A stretch of DNA of 64,000 nucleotides, taken from positions 1 to 64,000 of the forward strand of contig NZ_CP047409.1 of the NCBI RefSeq assembly GCF_013487865.1, in the 5' to 3' direction. Below are positions 54,676 to 64,000 of this stretch, one piece after another; position 1 is the stretch's first letter, and every line of letters starts with the position of its first letter. The position numbers and the translations under genes are program-made. The notes under the pieces were generated by a model. It was not told the origin of the DNA. It searched no databases and worked only from the letters and a program-made list of their open reading frames with translations. The stretch is from Lactobacillus johnsonii. Lineage in GTDB: Bacteria; Bacillota; Bacilli; Lactobacillales; Lactobacillaceae.

Positions 54676-56010
54676 ATGAAAAAATATGATTATATAATTT
54701 TAGGAACTGGGTCTGCCGCTTATAAATTAGTTAAGCTCTTAGATACACAACATAAGTCTATTTTAACCGTCGAAAGTGGTTTGTTTGGTGGGACTTGCCC
54801 GAATGTTGGCTGTGAACCAAAAATATATTTAGATGGAGCAGTTCAAGCAGTTTTATCAAATCAACAATTTGAAAAAGAGGGAATAATTTCTCAAGGCGGA
54901 AAATTAAATTGGGCTCAACTAATGAAAGACAAAAAGGCACGATTTGCAAGCTGGCCAAATGAAACAAGAAAAAATATTAGTAAAATCAGTGATGTAATTA
55001 GCGGGAGTGCCCATTTTGTTGATCGACAAACAATTGAAGTAAATAGACAATATTTCCAGGGAAATAGAATTATAATTGCAACTGGAAGGAGCCCCCATGA
55101 ACTCTCGATTCCAGGGGCGAAGTTCTTACATGATAGTTCCGATGTTTTCTCTTTAAATAAGCTTCCAGAGCATATTACGTTTATTGGCGGTGGATATGTA
55201 GCAATGGAATTAGCTACCTTTTTAGCTGCTGCGGGTAGTCAAGTAACTATTTTAGTGCGAGGAGATCGAGTATTACGGCATTTTTATCAAAAATATAGTC
55301 GTGAATTGGTTGTAAAAATGAAAGAACGAGGAATCCAATTTAAATTTGAAACGGAACCAACTCGTATTACTCAATTAAGTGATAAGTATGTTGTTGAATT
55401 GAATCAAGATGGACCAATGGTAACGGACTATGTAGTAAATGCTAGTGGACGTACTCCAAATATTGAAAAGCTAGATCTATCAGCTGCTCAAATTGATTAT
55501 TCAACTAGAGGAATTGACGTAGACCGTCATCTTCAAACAAATGTTAATAATATTTATGCTATTGGAGATGTTACGAGCCAAGACATCCCAAACTTAACTC
55601 CTGTAGCAGAATTTCAAGCACAATACCTCTTTAATTCTCTTGAAAAGGGGATTACTCAGCCAATTAACTATCCGGCTATCGGAACGGGAGTATTTGCTTT
55701 TCCGCAACTAGCTCAAGCTGGAATCAATCCTGATAGTGTTCTTGAAGATGGAGATAATTTTGAAATTAGAGAATACGAACTAAGCCAAAGTAGTTTATAT
55801 GCTGGTCAAAAGGAGAAGGACTTGTTAACTGTCGTTTATGATAAAGCCAATTACATTGTTGGTGTTAGTGAAATAAGTATGAGCGCAGTTAACGATATAA
55901 ATTATTTTGTACCAATTATTGGTCTAAGAATTAATAAAAATGAATGGCATCGAAATGTATTACCAATTTATCCTGCATTGGCCGATAAAATTGAAGGAAT
56001 TTTGAGATAG
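54676..56010 (+). CDS. Class I pyridine nucleotide-disulfide oxidoreductase
   Basis: This FAD enzyme uses NAD(P)H, close to glutathione reductase or dihydrolipoyl dehydrogenase. The 444-residue protein has the FAD site YIILGTGSAAYK, the redox-active pair GGTCPNVGCEPK near residue 38, the NAD(P) site ITFIGGGYVAMELATFLAAAG and the FAD block NIYAIGDVTSQDIPNLTPVA. The C-terminal dimer domain lacks the His-Pro pair I would expect of true glutathione reductases, so the substrate is open. A good SD (AGGCGACG) precedes ATG 54676. Confidence 0.88.
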   Translation: MKKYDYIILGTGSAAYKLVKLLDTQHKSILTVESGLFGGTCPNVGCEPKIYLDGAVQAVLSNQQFEKEGIISQGGKLNWAQLMKDKKARFASWPNETRKNISKISDVISGSAHFVDRQTIEVNRQYFQGNRIIIATGRSPHELSIPGAKFLHDSSDVFSLNKLPEHITFIGGGYVAMELATFLAAAGSQVTILVRGDRVLRHFYQKYSRELVVKMKERGIQFKFETEPTRITQLSDKYVVELNQDGPMVTDYVVNASGRTPNIEKLDLSAAQIDYSTRGIDVDRHLQTNVNNIYAIGDVTSQDIPNLTPVAEFQAQYLFNSLEKGITQPINYPAIGTGVFAFPQLAQAGINPDSVLEDGDNFEIREYELSQSSLYAGQKEKDLLTVVYDKANYIVGVSEISMSAVNDINYFVPIIGLRINKNEWHRNVLPIYPALADKIEGILR

Positions 56011-56036
56011 AAAAAAAGCACCATGAGGTGCTTTTT
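56011..56036. terminator. Bidirectional terminator between the oxidoreductase gene and guaB
   Basis: AAAAGCACC pairs with GGTGCTTTTT with a 4-base loop. Confidence 0.8.
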
Positions 56037-56053
56037 CATTACAAATATAAATT

Positions 56054-57245
<1,192 letters not shown>

Positions 57246-57278
57246 TTAGCTAAACTTTACTCGAATATCTGGCAAAAA

Positions 57279-57854
57279 TCAATTAGAAATTTGATTTAAT
57301 TTTTGACCAATTAATTTTGCGAGTAGTTCATAGCCTTTAACGCCAAAATGAAGGCCATCGTTCTTTTTACCATTGAAAATTTCTGGAAAATTTTTATTTG
57401 CCTGCATCTTACTTGCTAGATCAATAAACGAAAATTTATATTCATTTGCAATGCGTTTAATTATGTTGCTATACTCTTGCACTAAAAGATTATTTCGGAC
57501 TTTTTGCTTATTTTCATCAACTGCAGGCGGAGTGATTAAGATAACTTTTCCTGGGTAATAAAGCCAAATAATACTAGAAGCAATTAATTTTAGATTATCC
57601 TCAAATTGTTGTAAGGGGACTTGCTTGTGTACTGCTAAGTCATTAGTGCCAACTAAAATGATCAAGTAATCGCATTTTGGTTGATTAAATACCAAATTGG
57701 GTAAAGAGAGAGCAAGTCCACCAGAATTAATTCCTGAGATAGCTGTATTGTAAATCTGATACGAATTTAGTTTTTGTAATTGAAAGTTAATTTCTGGGAT
57801 AGTGTGGTTTTCTGAACGGGCAATAATACTGTCGCCAGTAAGAAGTAATTTCAT
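57279..57854 (-). CDS. SGNH/GDSL-family hydrolase
   Basis: This esterase-type enzyme has 191 residues. Block I is LLLTGDSII, block II contains SGINSGG, block III is VGTNDLA and block V has DGLHFGVKG, giving Ser, Gly, Asn and His of the SGNH site. No signal peptide is seen. ATG 57854. The next gene downstream is the broken guaB. The substrate is unknown. Confidence 0.85.
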   Translation of the reverse strand: MKLLLTGDSIIARSENHTIPEINFQLQKLNSYQIYNTAISGINSGGLALSLPNLVFNQPKCDYLIILVGTNDLAVHKQVPLQQFEDNLKLIASSIIWLYYPGKVILITPPAVDENKQKVRNNLLVQEYSNIIKRIANEYKFSFIDLASKMQANKNFPEIFNGKKNDGLHFGVKGYELLAKLIGQKLNQISN

Positions 57855-57876
57855 TGTAAAAAATCCTTTAGGGTAG

Positions 57877-57912
57877 AAAAAAGACCTTGAGAAAATCTCA
57901 AGATCTTTTTAA
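57877..57912 (-). terminator. Terminator of ldhD
   Basis: TTGAG/CTCAA with AAAGA/TCTTT extensions and flanking A and T runs. Confidence 0.7.
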
Positions 57913-57930
57913 TTATCAATAATATAATCT

Positions 57931-58947
<1,017 letters not shown>

Positions 58948-59049
58948 TTAAACCTCCGTCAAAATTAATAGTATGACCGTCTTTTATTATACACTTGAGT
59001 TTGTTAATAAAAACACAAAATCTAATTTTTTTGAAACTTCTTTTGCAGA

Positions 59050-59065
59050 TGTTTCATGTGAAACT
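59050..59065. other. parS-like ParB binding site, second
   Basis: TGTTTCATGTGAAACT matches TGTTTCACGTGAAACA at 14 of 16 positions. The site lies in the gap between ldhD and the MucBP-type gene. Weaker than the one at 19278. Confidence 0.5.
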
Positions 59066-59201
59066 GTTAATGTTATAAAAAATATATTTTCTTTTGCTTA
59101 TCAATATAGGGTGCCTTATGATAATGATTAGGAAAAAAGCATGATAAGTAAGCTACTAATATGTTATTAAAATTTGATCAAGATAGATGAGGGAATAAGT
59201 A

Positions 59202-61865
59202 ATGTCAGTTGTTGTTAAATATGTAGATCTAGACGATAATTTGGTTGAACTTGCAAATTCAGGAGAGTTAGAGGGAAAAGTAGGAGAAAGAATAGAGTAC
59301 AGTACAAAAGATGAGATAAGAAAATTACTAGTTGCTGGTTATGTACTGATTAATAATCCGTTTGATCCAAATGATGAAGTGAATTTCTTTAATGAAGACT
59401 CTCAAGAATTCACGCTTACTTTTAAACATGGGAAAGAAGAAATAACTGCCAAAAATTTAAAATATGGTTGTCATCTAGAGGATGTTCAAATGCAAGGTGA
59501 GCAAGTAGTTCACTATGTTGGACTCGATCAAAGTATCCCTGACAAGGTTAGTGAGGGTGCTTTTAATAGAAAAATTATTTATGACAAAGTCACTAAGAAA
59601 AGATTATTAACTAATACCTGGCAACCAGAAAAGTATTCCTTTCCTTTAGTTGGAAGTCCGACGGTGATGAACTATACACCCGATCAGGCAGTGATTGGTG
59701 GAGAAACAGCAACTATTCAACAGCCAAAGTATGAATATGTAGTCACTTATTCACCTAATAAGAAAAATGCTAGAAGGCAAAAAGCTGAAATAAAATTTAT
59801 TGACGTTGATGATAACAACCGCGAATTAGCAACTTCTGGAGAATTAAAAGGAAAACCTGGAAAAGAAATAGCTTATGATACTGCAGAAGTTTTGAAAAAT
59901 TTAACAGCTAAGGGATATGAAGTTGTTACTAATGATTTTGATTCTGAGGAACAGAAGCCTGTTTTTGGAAATAGTAGAGACTATATTCAAATCTTTTTTG
60001 TGGTTTTAAAGCATAAAAAACAAGTAGTTAACTCTGAACATCCATTTACAGGAATTAATGCAAGTCTGTACGAAAAAGAAGTTCATCGGACAATTAATTT
60101 TTCAGGAGTAGATAATAAAAAGCTAGATGATGTAACTCAAACAGCTATTTTAAAACGGAACTTAACAGTTGATATCGTAACTAAACAAATTATTCCCGGA
60201 GAATACACAAGTCAATGGCAAAGTAATGAAACTTATCCCTCAGTTTCCGTACATGTAGTTTCGGGATATCATACTAAGATTAGTGAAGTAGTAGCTTCAC
60301 CAGTAGAAAAACAGGATGTAACTGAAAAAGTTAAATACTATCCAAACGGATATTTAATTCCTGTTGATGTAAATTATAATGAATTTTCAGAAATAGGTAA
60401 AAAGCAACTACTTACTAATTCAATTGATCCAACTAAGGTAGTTTTACCGGAATTAGACCTAGAAAATATTGTCTTAAAACAAATTAAAGAAGAAAAAATT
60501 GCAGACCCAGGCCGTAACTATGAAATTCCATATTTATTAGTTCATAAATATGTTGCGGTCGATGAAAAACATCCTCAAGAAGCAATGAGTCCGGCCTATT
60601 ACCGCCGAATTGTTACAGCCCGAGTTCATTATCAAGGAGCAGGTAGCCAAACTCCTCCAGATGCCGAACAAACAGTGCGTTGGACAAGAACAATTACTTA
60701 TGATGAAGTAAGCAAAGAAATTATTGAGAATGGGATGTATACGACAGACTGGGTGGCTGATAAAGATATTTTTGAAGCAACTCCTACACCTGTAATTAAA
60801 GGTTTCGCCGCAAATATTGGCTTAATTGGCGAACACCCAGTTATGGAAACTGACTTAATGGCTACGATTACCTATACTCCGCTTGGAAAAATGATTCCGG
60901 TTGATGAGCATGGAAATGAAATAAAAAATGCTATGCACCCAACATACGTTAATGATCCATATGATCCTGTGCGTGTTCTCTTTACTGAAGAAGTACCAGA
61001 AGTGCCAGGATATGCACCAGTTAAAAATACAATTTCTGTCAATGATCCTTTTACGGATATTAAGGTGGCCTATACCTTAAAGCCACGCTATATCCCTGTG
61101 AATAGCGAACATCCTTATCGTCCGATTAAGCCCACTTTGTATAGCGTCCCAGTTAAAGAGATAATTAAATATGAGGGAGCTGGTGACCACACCCCAATTA
61201 CTAGAATTCAGGGTGCTAATTGGACAAGAACTTTGACTGTTGATGAGAATACGGGTGAATTAGTAGATGCGGGTAAGTATACAACAGGGTGGTTGGTAGA
61301 CAAGAAGCAATACATAGCGGTAAAAACACCAGTCATTGATGGTTATCATGCAGACAAAAATATAATTGATGAAGAGAAAGTAAAAAAAGCCGATCTAACC
61401 TTCACAGTAACTTATCAAGCTAATGGGCGAATAGTACCAGTTGATACAAAAGGTAATGTGTTGCAGGGCGTAGAGCAGCCACTCTATGTAACAGATCCAA
61501 GCGATGCAACTAAAGTAATCAAAACACAAGGTGTACCTAGAATCATGAACTATCTTCCAGAGCAAGCAATAATTACAGTAAGAAATGCTAGCGAAAATAC
61601 ACCGGTTAGATATTATACTTTTGATGAAATGAGCGAAATAAAAGCAGAATCTAAAAAAATAGCTCAAGAAAAGAATAAAGATGTAAAACCAGAAAAGAAG
61701 GTAGAGGAAAAAACTGAAGAGAAGGAAAAGGAGAAAAAGCACTCATTAAAAACAGAGGAAGAAAATAAAGCGGATACAAATCCTAAGAAAGAATCTACAC
61801 AAGTAGAAGGACAAAATGAGCAAGACCATAAAGTTTTAAAGCACATTTTTCCATGGATGAAATAG
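59202..61865 (+). CDS. MucBP/Mub-type repeat protein lacking signal peptide and anchor
   Basis: The 887-residue protein consists of repeats like those in mucus-binding surface proteins. The MucBP-like motif (KYVDLDDN...ELANSGELEGKVGE, KFIDVDDNNRELATSGELKG) is at residues 1-75 and about 193-270. Mub B2-like units (NSEHPFTG...LYEKEVHRTI, DEKHPQEAMSPAYYRRIVTA, NSEHPYRPIKPTLYSVPVKE) start near 280, 455 and 640. It ends in a Lys/Glu-rich tail. There is no signal peptide at MSVVVKYVD and no LPxTG. An SD (GAGGGA) precedes ATG 59202. Export, if any, would be unconventional. Confidence 0.82.
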   Translation: MSVVVKYVDLDDNLVELANSGELEGKVGERIEYSTKDEIRKLLVAGYVLINNPFDPNDEVNFFNEDSQEFTLTFKHGKEEITAKNLKYGCHLEDVQMQGEQVVHYVGLDQSIPDKVSEGAFNRKIIYDKVTKKRLLTNTWQPEKYSFPLVGSPTVMNYTPDQAVIGGETATIQQPKYEYVVTYSPNKKNARRQKAEIKFIDVDDNNRELATSGELKGKPGKEIAYDTAEVLKNLTAKGYEVVTNDFDSEEQKPVFGNSRDYIQIFFVVLKHKKQVVNSEHPFTGINASLYEKEVHRTINFSGVDNKKLDDVTQTAILKRNLTVDIVTKQIIPGEYTSQWQSNETYPSVSVHVVSGYHTKISEVVASPVEKQDVTEKVKYYPNGYLIPVDVNYNEFSEIGKKQLLTNSIDPTKVVLPELDLENIVLKQIKEEKIADPGRNYEIPYLLVHKYVAVDEKHPQEAMSPAYYRRIVTARVHYQGAGSQTPPDAEQTVRWTRTITYDEVSKEIIENGMYTTDWVADKDIFEATPTPVIKGFAANIGLIGEHPVMETDLMATITYTPLGKMIPVDEHGNEIKNAMHPTYVNDPYDPVRVLFTEEVPEVPGYAPVKNTISVNDPFTDIKVAYTLKPRYIPVNSEHPYRPIKPTLYSVPVKEIIKYEGAGDHTPITRIQGANWTRTLTVDENTGELVDAGKYTTGWLVDKKQYIAVKTPVIDGYHADKNIIDEEKVKKADLTFTVTYQANGRIVPVDTKGNVLQGVEQPLYVTDPSDATKVIKTQGVPRIMNYLPEQAIITVRNASENTPVRYYTFDEMSEIKAESKKIAQEKNKDVKPEKKVEEKTEEKEKEKKHSLKTEEENKADTNPKKESTQVEGQNEQDHKVLKHIFPWMK

Positions 61866-61869
61866 AAGA

Positions 61870-61909
61870 TAAAAGAGCTAGATTTGATTAAGCAAATCTA
61901 GCTCTTTTA
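61870..61909 (+). terminator. Terminator after the MucBP-type gene
   Basis: AAAAGAGCTAGATTTG and its complement form a 16-bp stem with a T tail. Confidence 0.85.
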
Positions 61910-61986
61910 TTTTTAAAGTTTTTAGACCAATTTTGATGAAGAAGTGTATAATTAATTTTCGAAAAAACTTTTTCGGAGGAAAAATT

Positions 61987-63420
61987 GTGTCTGATAAAAG
62001 CGAGTCTTTGACTAAATTAGAAGAAGATGAAAAGTATAATCGGTTAACAGCACTGAAGTTGTTCGCAATGACTTCATCGATGGTTATCTCCGTTAATGAG
62101 TTAGCTCCATTTGGAAAAACTGGCCCCACAGCAGTCTTTTATTTGCTATTGGCAGGGCTAATATGGTTTGTACCAATTACGCAAATGGCAGGAGAAATGG
62201 CATCAGTTGATGACTGGGACAAGGGTGGAATTTTTACTTGGGTAAAAGGGTCCTTAGGAGATCGAGCTGGCTGGACAGCTATGTTTTACCAATGGATTCA
62301 CATTACTGTTGGGATGAACACAATGATGTACGTAATTATTGGTGCATTATCTATTACCTTTGATACCCCTTGGTTTAACACTACACCAAGTATTAGATTT
62401 CTATTGATGATGGTAATTATTTGGTCAATTACTCTTGTTGAAATGGTAGGAGTTAAGAAAATAGGCCATATTGCAGAATGGTTATTTGGACTTGGAATAG
62501 CCTTACCTGTAATTTTGTTAATTATTACTTTCTTTGTATATCTCTTACAAGGGCGTCCTCTATACATGCATTTAAATTGGAATACTATCTTTCCGCATCA
62601 TTTAACTGGAGACACCTTAGTAGCTTTTGTGCCATTTGTGTTGGCATTTTGTGGTGGTGAAGCATCTGCTCCACATGCAAAATATTTGGAAAATCCTAAG
62701 AAGTATTCCACTGTTATGCTCGCTTTAGCTGTTACTGCTATTTCTTTTGACTTACTTGGTAGTACTGCGATTGGAATGACAATTCCGAAAGATCAAATTC
62801 AAAATTCTACTGGGTTTGTTTATGCCTTTGGAAAAATTTTAGATTCAATTGGCTTACCAGGGGATGTAATTAAGAAATTTATCGGTGTGTTACTGGCAGC
62901 TGGTATTATTGGAGAACTCGGAAATTGGCTTGCTGGCCCTAGTCAGGGGATGTTTGAAGCTGCTAAAGAAGGCTATATGCCTAAGTTTTTCGCTAAATCT
63001 ACTGATCGGGATGTACCGATGCGGCTGATTGTTTTACAGACTTTGATTGTAACTGCATCCGCAATTTTAATAACATTTACTAGTGGAAAGAACTCCGATT
63101 TTGCTTTTAATGTTTCGTTAGCTGCTACGACTGCTCAGTACTTGATGGTCTACATTTTAATGTTAATTTCCTATATTGTTTTAAAAGTAAAACACGGAAA
63201 CTTAAAACGCAGTTATTATATGACAAAGAGCAAGGCTTTAGGAGTAATAATTGCAATTATTGCCCTGGTAATAACTGTGGTAGCTTTCTTTATTTCCTTT
63301 ATTCCAGCACAAGGAACACCAGCTGAATTAAGAGGTGTTTATGTTTGGACGATGATTGGTTTGTGCCTAATCGTTACGATTTTGCCGTTGATTATCTATC
63401 ACTACCATTACAAATTTTAA
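61987..63420 (+). CDS. APC-family amino-acid permease (GadC/AGT-like)
   Basis: The 477-residue membrane protein has about 12 segments. Segment 1 holds ALKLFAMTSSMVISVNELAP, and FTWVKGSLGDRAGWTAMFYQW follows. It resembles glutamate:GABA-type antiporters of the APC superfamily; the substrate is not certain. GTG 61987 is chosen because CGGAGG lies 7 bases upstream; an ATG at 61933 would add 18 residues without an SD. A promoter TATAAT (61947-61952) lies upstream. A 17-bp hairpin (63523-63570) terminates. Confidence 0.85.
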   Translation: MSDKSESLTKLEEDEKYNRLTALKLFAMTSSMVISVNELAPFGKTGPTAVFYLLLAGLIWFVPITQMAGEMASVDDWDKGGIFTWVKGSLGDRAGWTAMFYQWIHITVGMNTMMYVIIGALSITFDTPWFNTTPSIRFLLMMVIIWSITLVEMVGVKKIGHIAEWLFGLGIALPVILLIITFFVYLLQGRPLYMHLNWNTIFPHHLTGDTLVAFVPFVLAFCGGEASAPHAKYLENPKKYSTVMLALAVTAISFDLLGSTAIGMTIPKDQIQNSTGFVYAFGKILDSIGLPGDVIKKFIGVLLAAGIIGELGNWLAGPSQGMFEAAKEGYMPKFFAKSTDRDVPMRLIVLQTLIVTASAILITFTSGKNSDFAFNVSLAATTAQYLMVYILMLISYIVLKVKHGNLKRSYYMTKSKALGVIIAIIALVITVVAFFISFIPAQGTPAELRGVYVWTMIGLCLIVTILPLIIYHYHYKF

Positions 63421-63522
63421 TAGAATAAATAAAATTATAAGAATTATTAATAAATCAAATTTTTTACTTGTAAAAAATTATAAACCATATTAAATTAGGA
63501 TTGTATTCAAGTAAAAAGTGTA

Positions 63523-63570
63523 AAGCAAAAGAGCTATGGTAAATTTGAGGTATCCATAGCTCTTTTGCTT
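63523..63570 (+). terminator. Terminator after the permease
   Basis: Perfect 17-bp arms AAGCAAAAGAGCTATGG and CCATAGCTCTTTTGCTT with a 14-base loop. It also precedes the LysR gene. Confidence 0.8.
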
Positions 63571-63602
63571 ATAATTTATAAACTATATTAAGGAAATAAA
63601 TA

Positions 63603-64000
63603 ATGAATAACCCAGAAGAAATACAGCATTTTATTGATGTATTACTCAAAGAAGATAGTTTTGTGAAAGCAGCAAAAAAGCTCTATATTTCTCAACCCTA
63701 TCTCAACCAGTTAATAAAAAGAATAGAAGACCGGTTAAGAACGCCAATTATTGATCGGGATAAAAAGCCTTATGCATTGACTCAAGCAGGATTACTGTAT
63801 TATCAATATTTAGAAAATATTTCTTATAACAAACAACAATTAAATAAAAAAATCGCCCAATACACTCATCCTAGTAAAGAAATTATCAAAATTGGAATTT
63901 TAGAGAGTCTAGGTACCTATTTACTACCAGAAATACTACCAGATTTTTGAAAACTTCCCCAGAGAAAGTGAAAGAAATTTACTAAGTGGAAATATTGATT
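63603..64000 (+). pseudogene. LysR-family regulator, frameshifted; cut by window end
   Basis: The N-terminal HTH (FIDVLLKEDSFVKAAKKLYI, SQPYLNQLIKRIEDRL) and the start of the effector domain (IKIGILESLGTYLLPEILPDF) are seen to TGA 63948. A +1 frame then continues FENFPRESERNLLSGNID to the window end, as in LysR proteins. So a frameshift, probably with a small deletion, lies near 63945. The remainder is outside the window. Confidence 0.75.

Noticed and set aside
61395-61846. Cys/Phe/Ser-rich minus-strand frames over the MucBP-type gene
   Set aside because: Biased composition comes from the complement of Lys/Glu codons; no SD.

Overview
The window is the chromosomal origin region of a low-GC lactic acid bacterium. 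I would place it in the Lactobacillus johnsonii/gasseri group, by inference from the gene order dnaA-dnaN-yaaA-recF-gyrB-gyrA, a D-lactate dehydrogenase, YSIRK/LPQTG and MucBP-type adhesion proteins, the AT-rich composition and the insertion-sequence families present. Base 1 is the TTG start of dnaA.

Region by region. 1-16.8 kb is the conserved replication and translation block: dnaA, a DnaA-box region, dnaN, an IS1182-type insertion, yaaA, recF, gyrB, gyrA, rpsF-ssb-rpsR, a CorA protein, gdpP, rplI and dnaB, all on the + strand. 16.9-28 kb holds a ROK fructokinase, two ISL3-family copies, an IS66 remnant, a DUF2974 hydrolase, a broken glycosidase-like gene and two identical tRNA-Thr(AGT) genes. 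These tRNA genes flank a Ser/Thr-type permease with a Ser/Thr-rich leader peptide and attenuator. 28-43 kb holds an LPQTG surface protein, a broken PTS EIIC/acetyltransferase pair, housekeeping and membrane genes, an Rgg/ABC pair, a Tet(M)-like GTPase and a broken ClC channel. 43-50 kb holds a second CorA protein, CsbD, GlsB, exonuclease III, a PLD-helicase-DUF3427 protein and a lipoprotein hydrolase. 50.3-53.3 kb is an accessory patch with an IS3 remnant, an antitoxin remnant, a possible type I toxin, a T-box riboswitch before an unknown membrane protein, small membrane ORFs and a GC-rich structured-RNA candidate. 53.4-64 kb holds an AI-2E transporter, a disulfide oxidoreductase, a heavily damaged guaB, an SGNH hydrolase, ldhD, an anchorless MucBP-type protein, an amino-acid permease and a broken LysR gene.

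Themes. (1) Many genes are decaying: the glycosidase, PTS EIIC, Eis-like acetyltransferase, ClC, guaB, DUF3923, LysR and transposase genes carry nonsense codons or one-base homopolymer indels. Because several lesions are homopolymer indels, some could be sequencing errors; the nonsense codons are harder to explain that way. (2) Two 16-bp parS-like palindromes and a DnaA-box cluster fit an origin-proximal chromosome-segregation region.

The strongest new candidate is a ribosome-mediated attenuator at 24284-24443 on the minus strand. It has a 22-residue leader peptide with 12 Ser/Thr codons, an intrinsic terminator, and a segment at the leader stop that can compete for the terminator's 5' arm, upstream of a SteT-like permease. 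The second is a T-box leader at about 51.1-51.36 kb upstream of an unknown, apparently frameshifted membrane protein.
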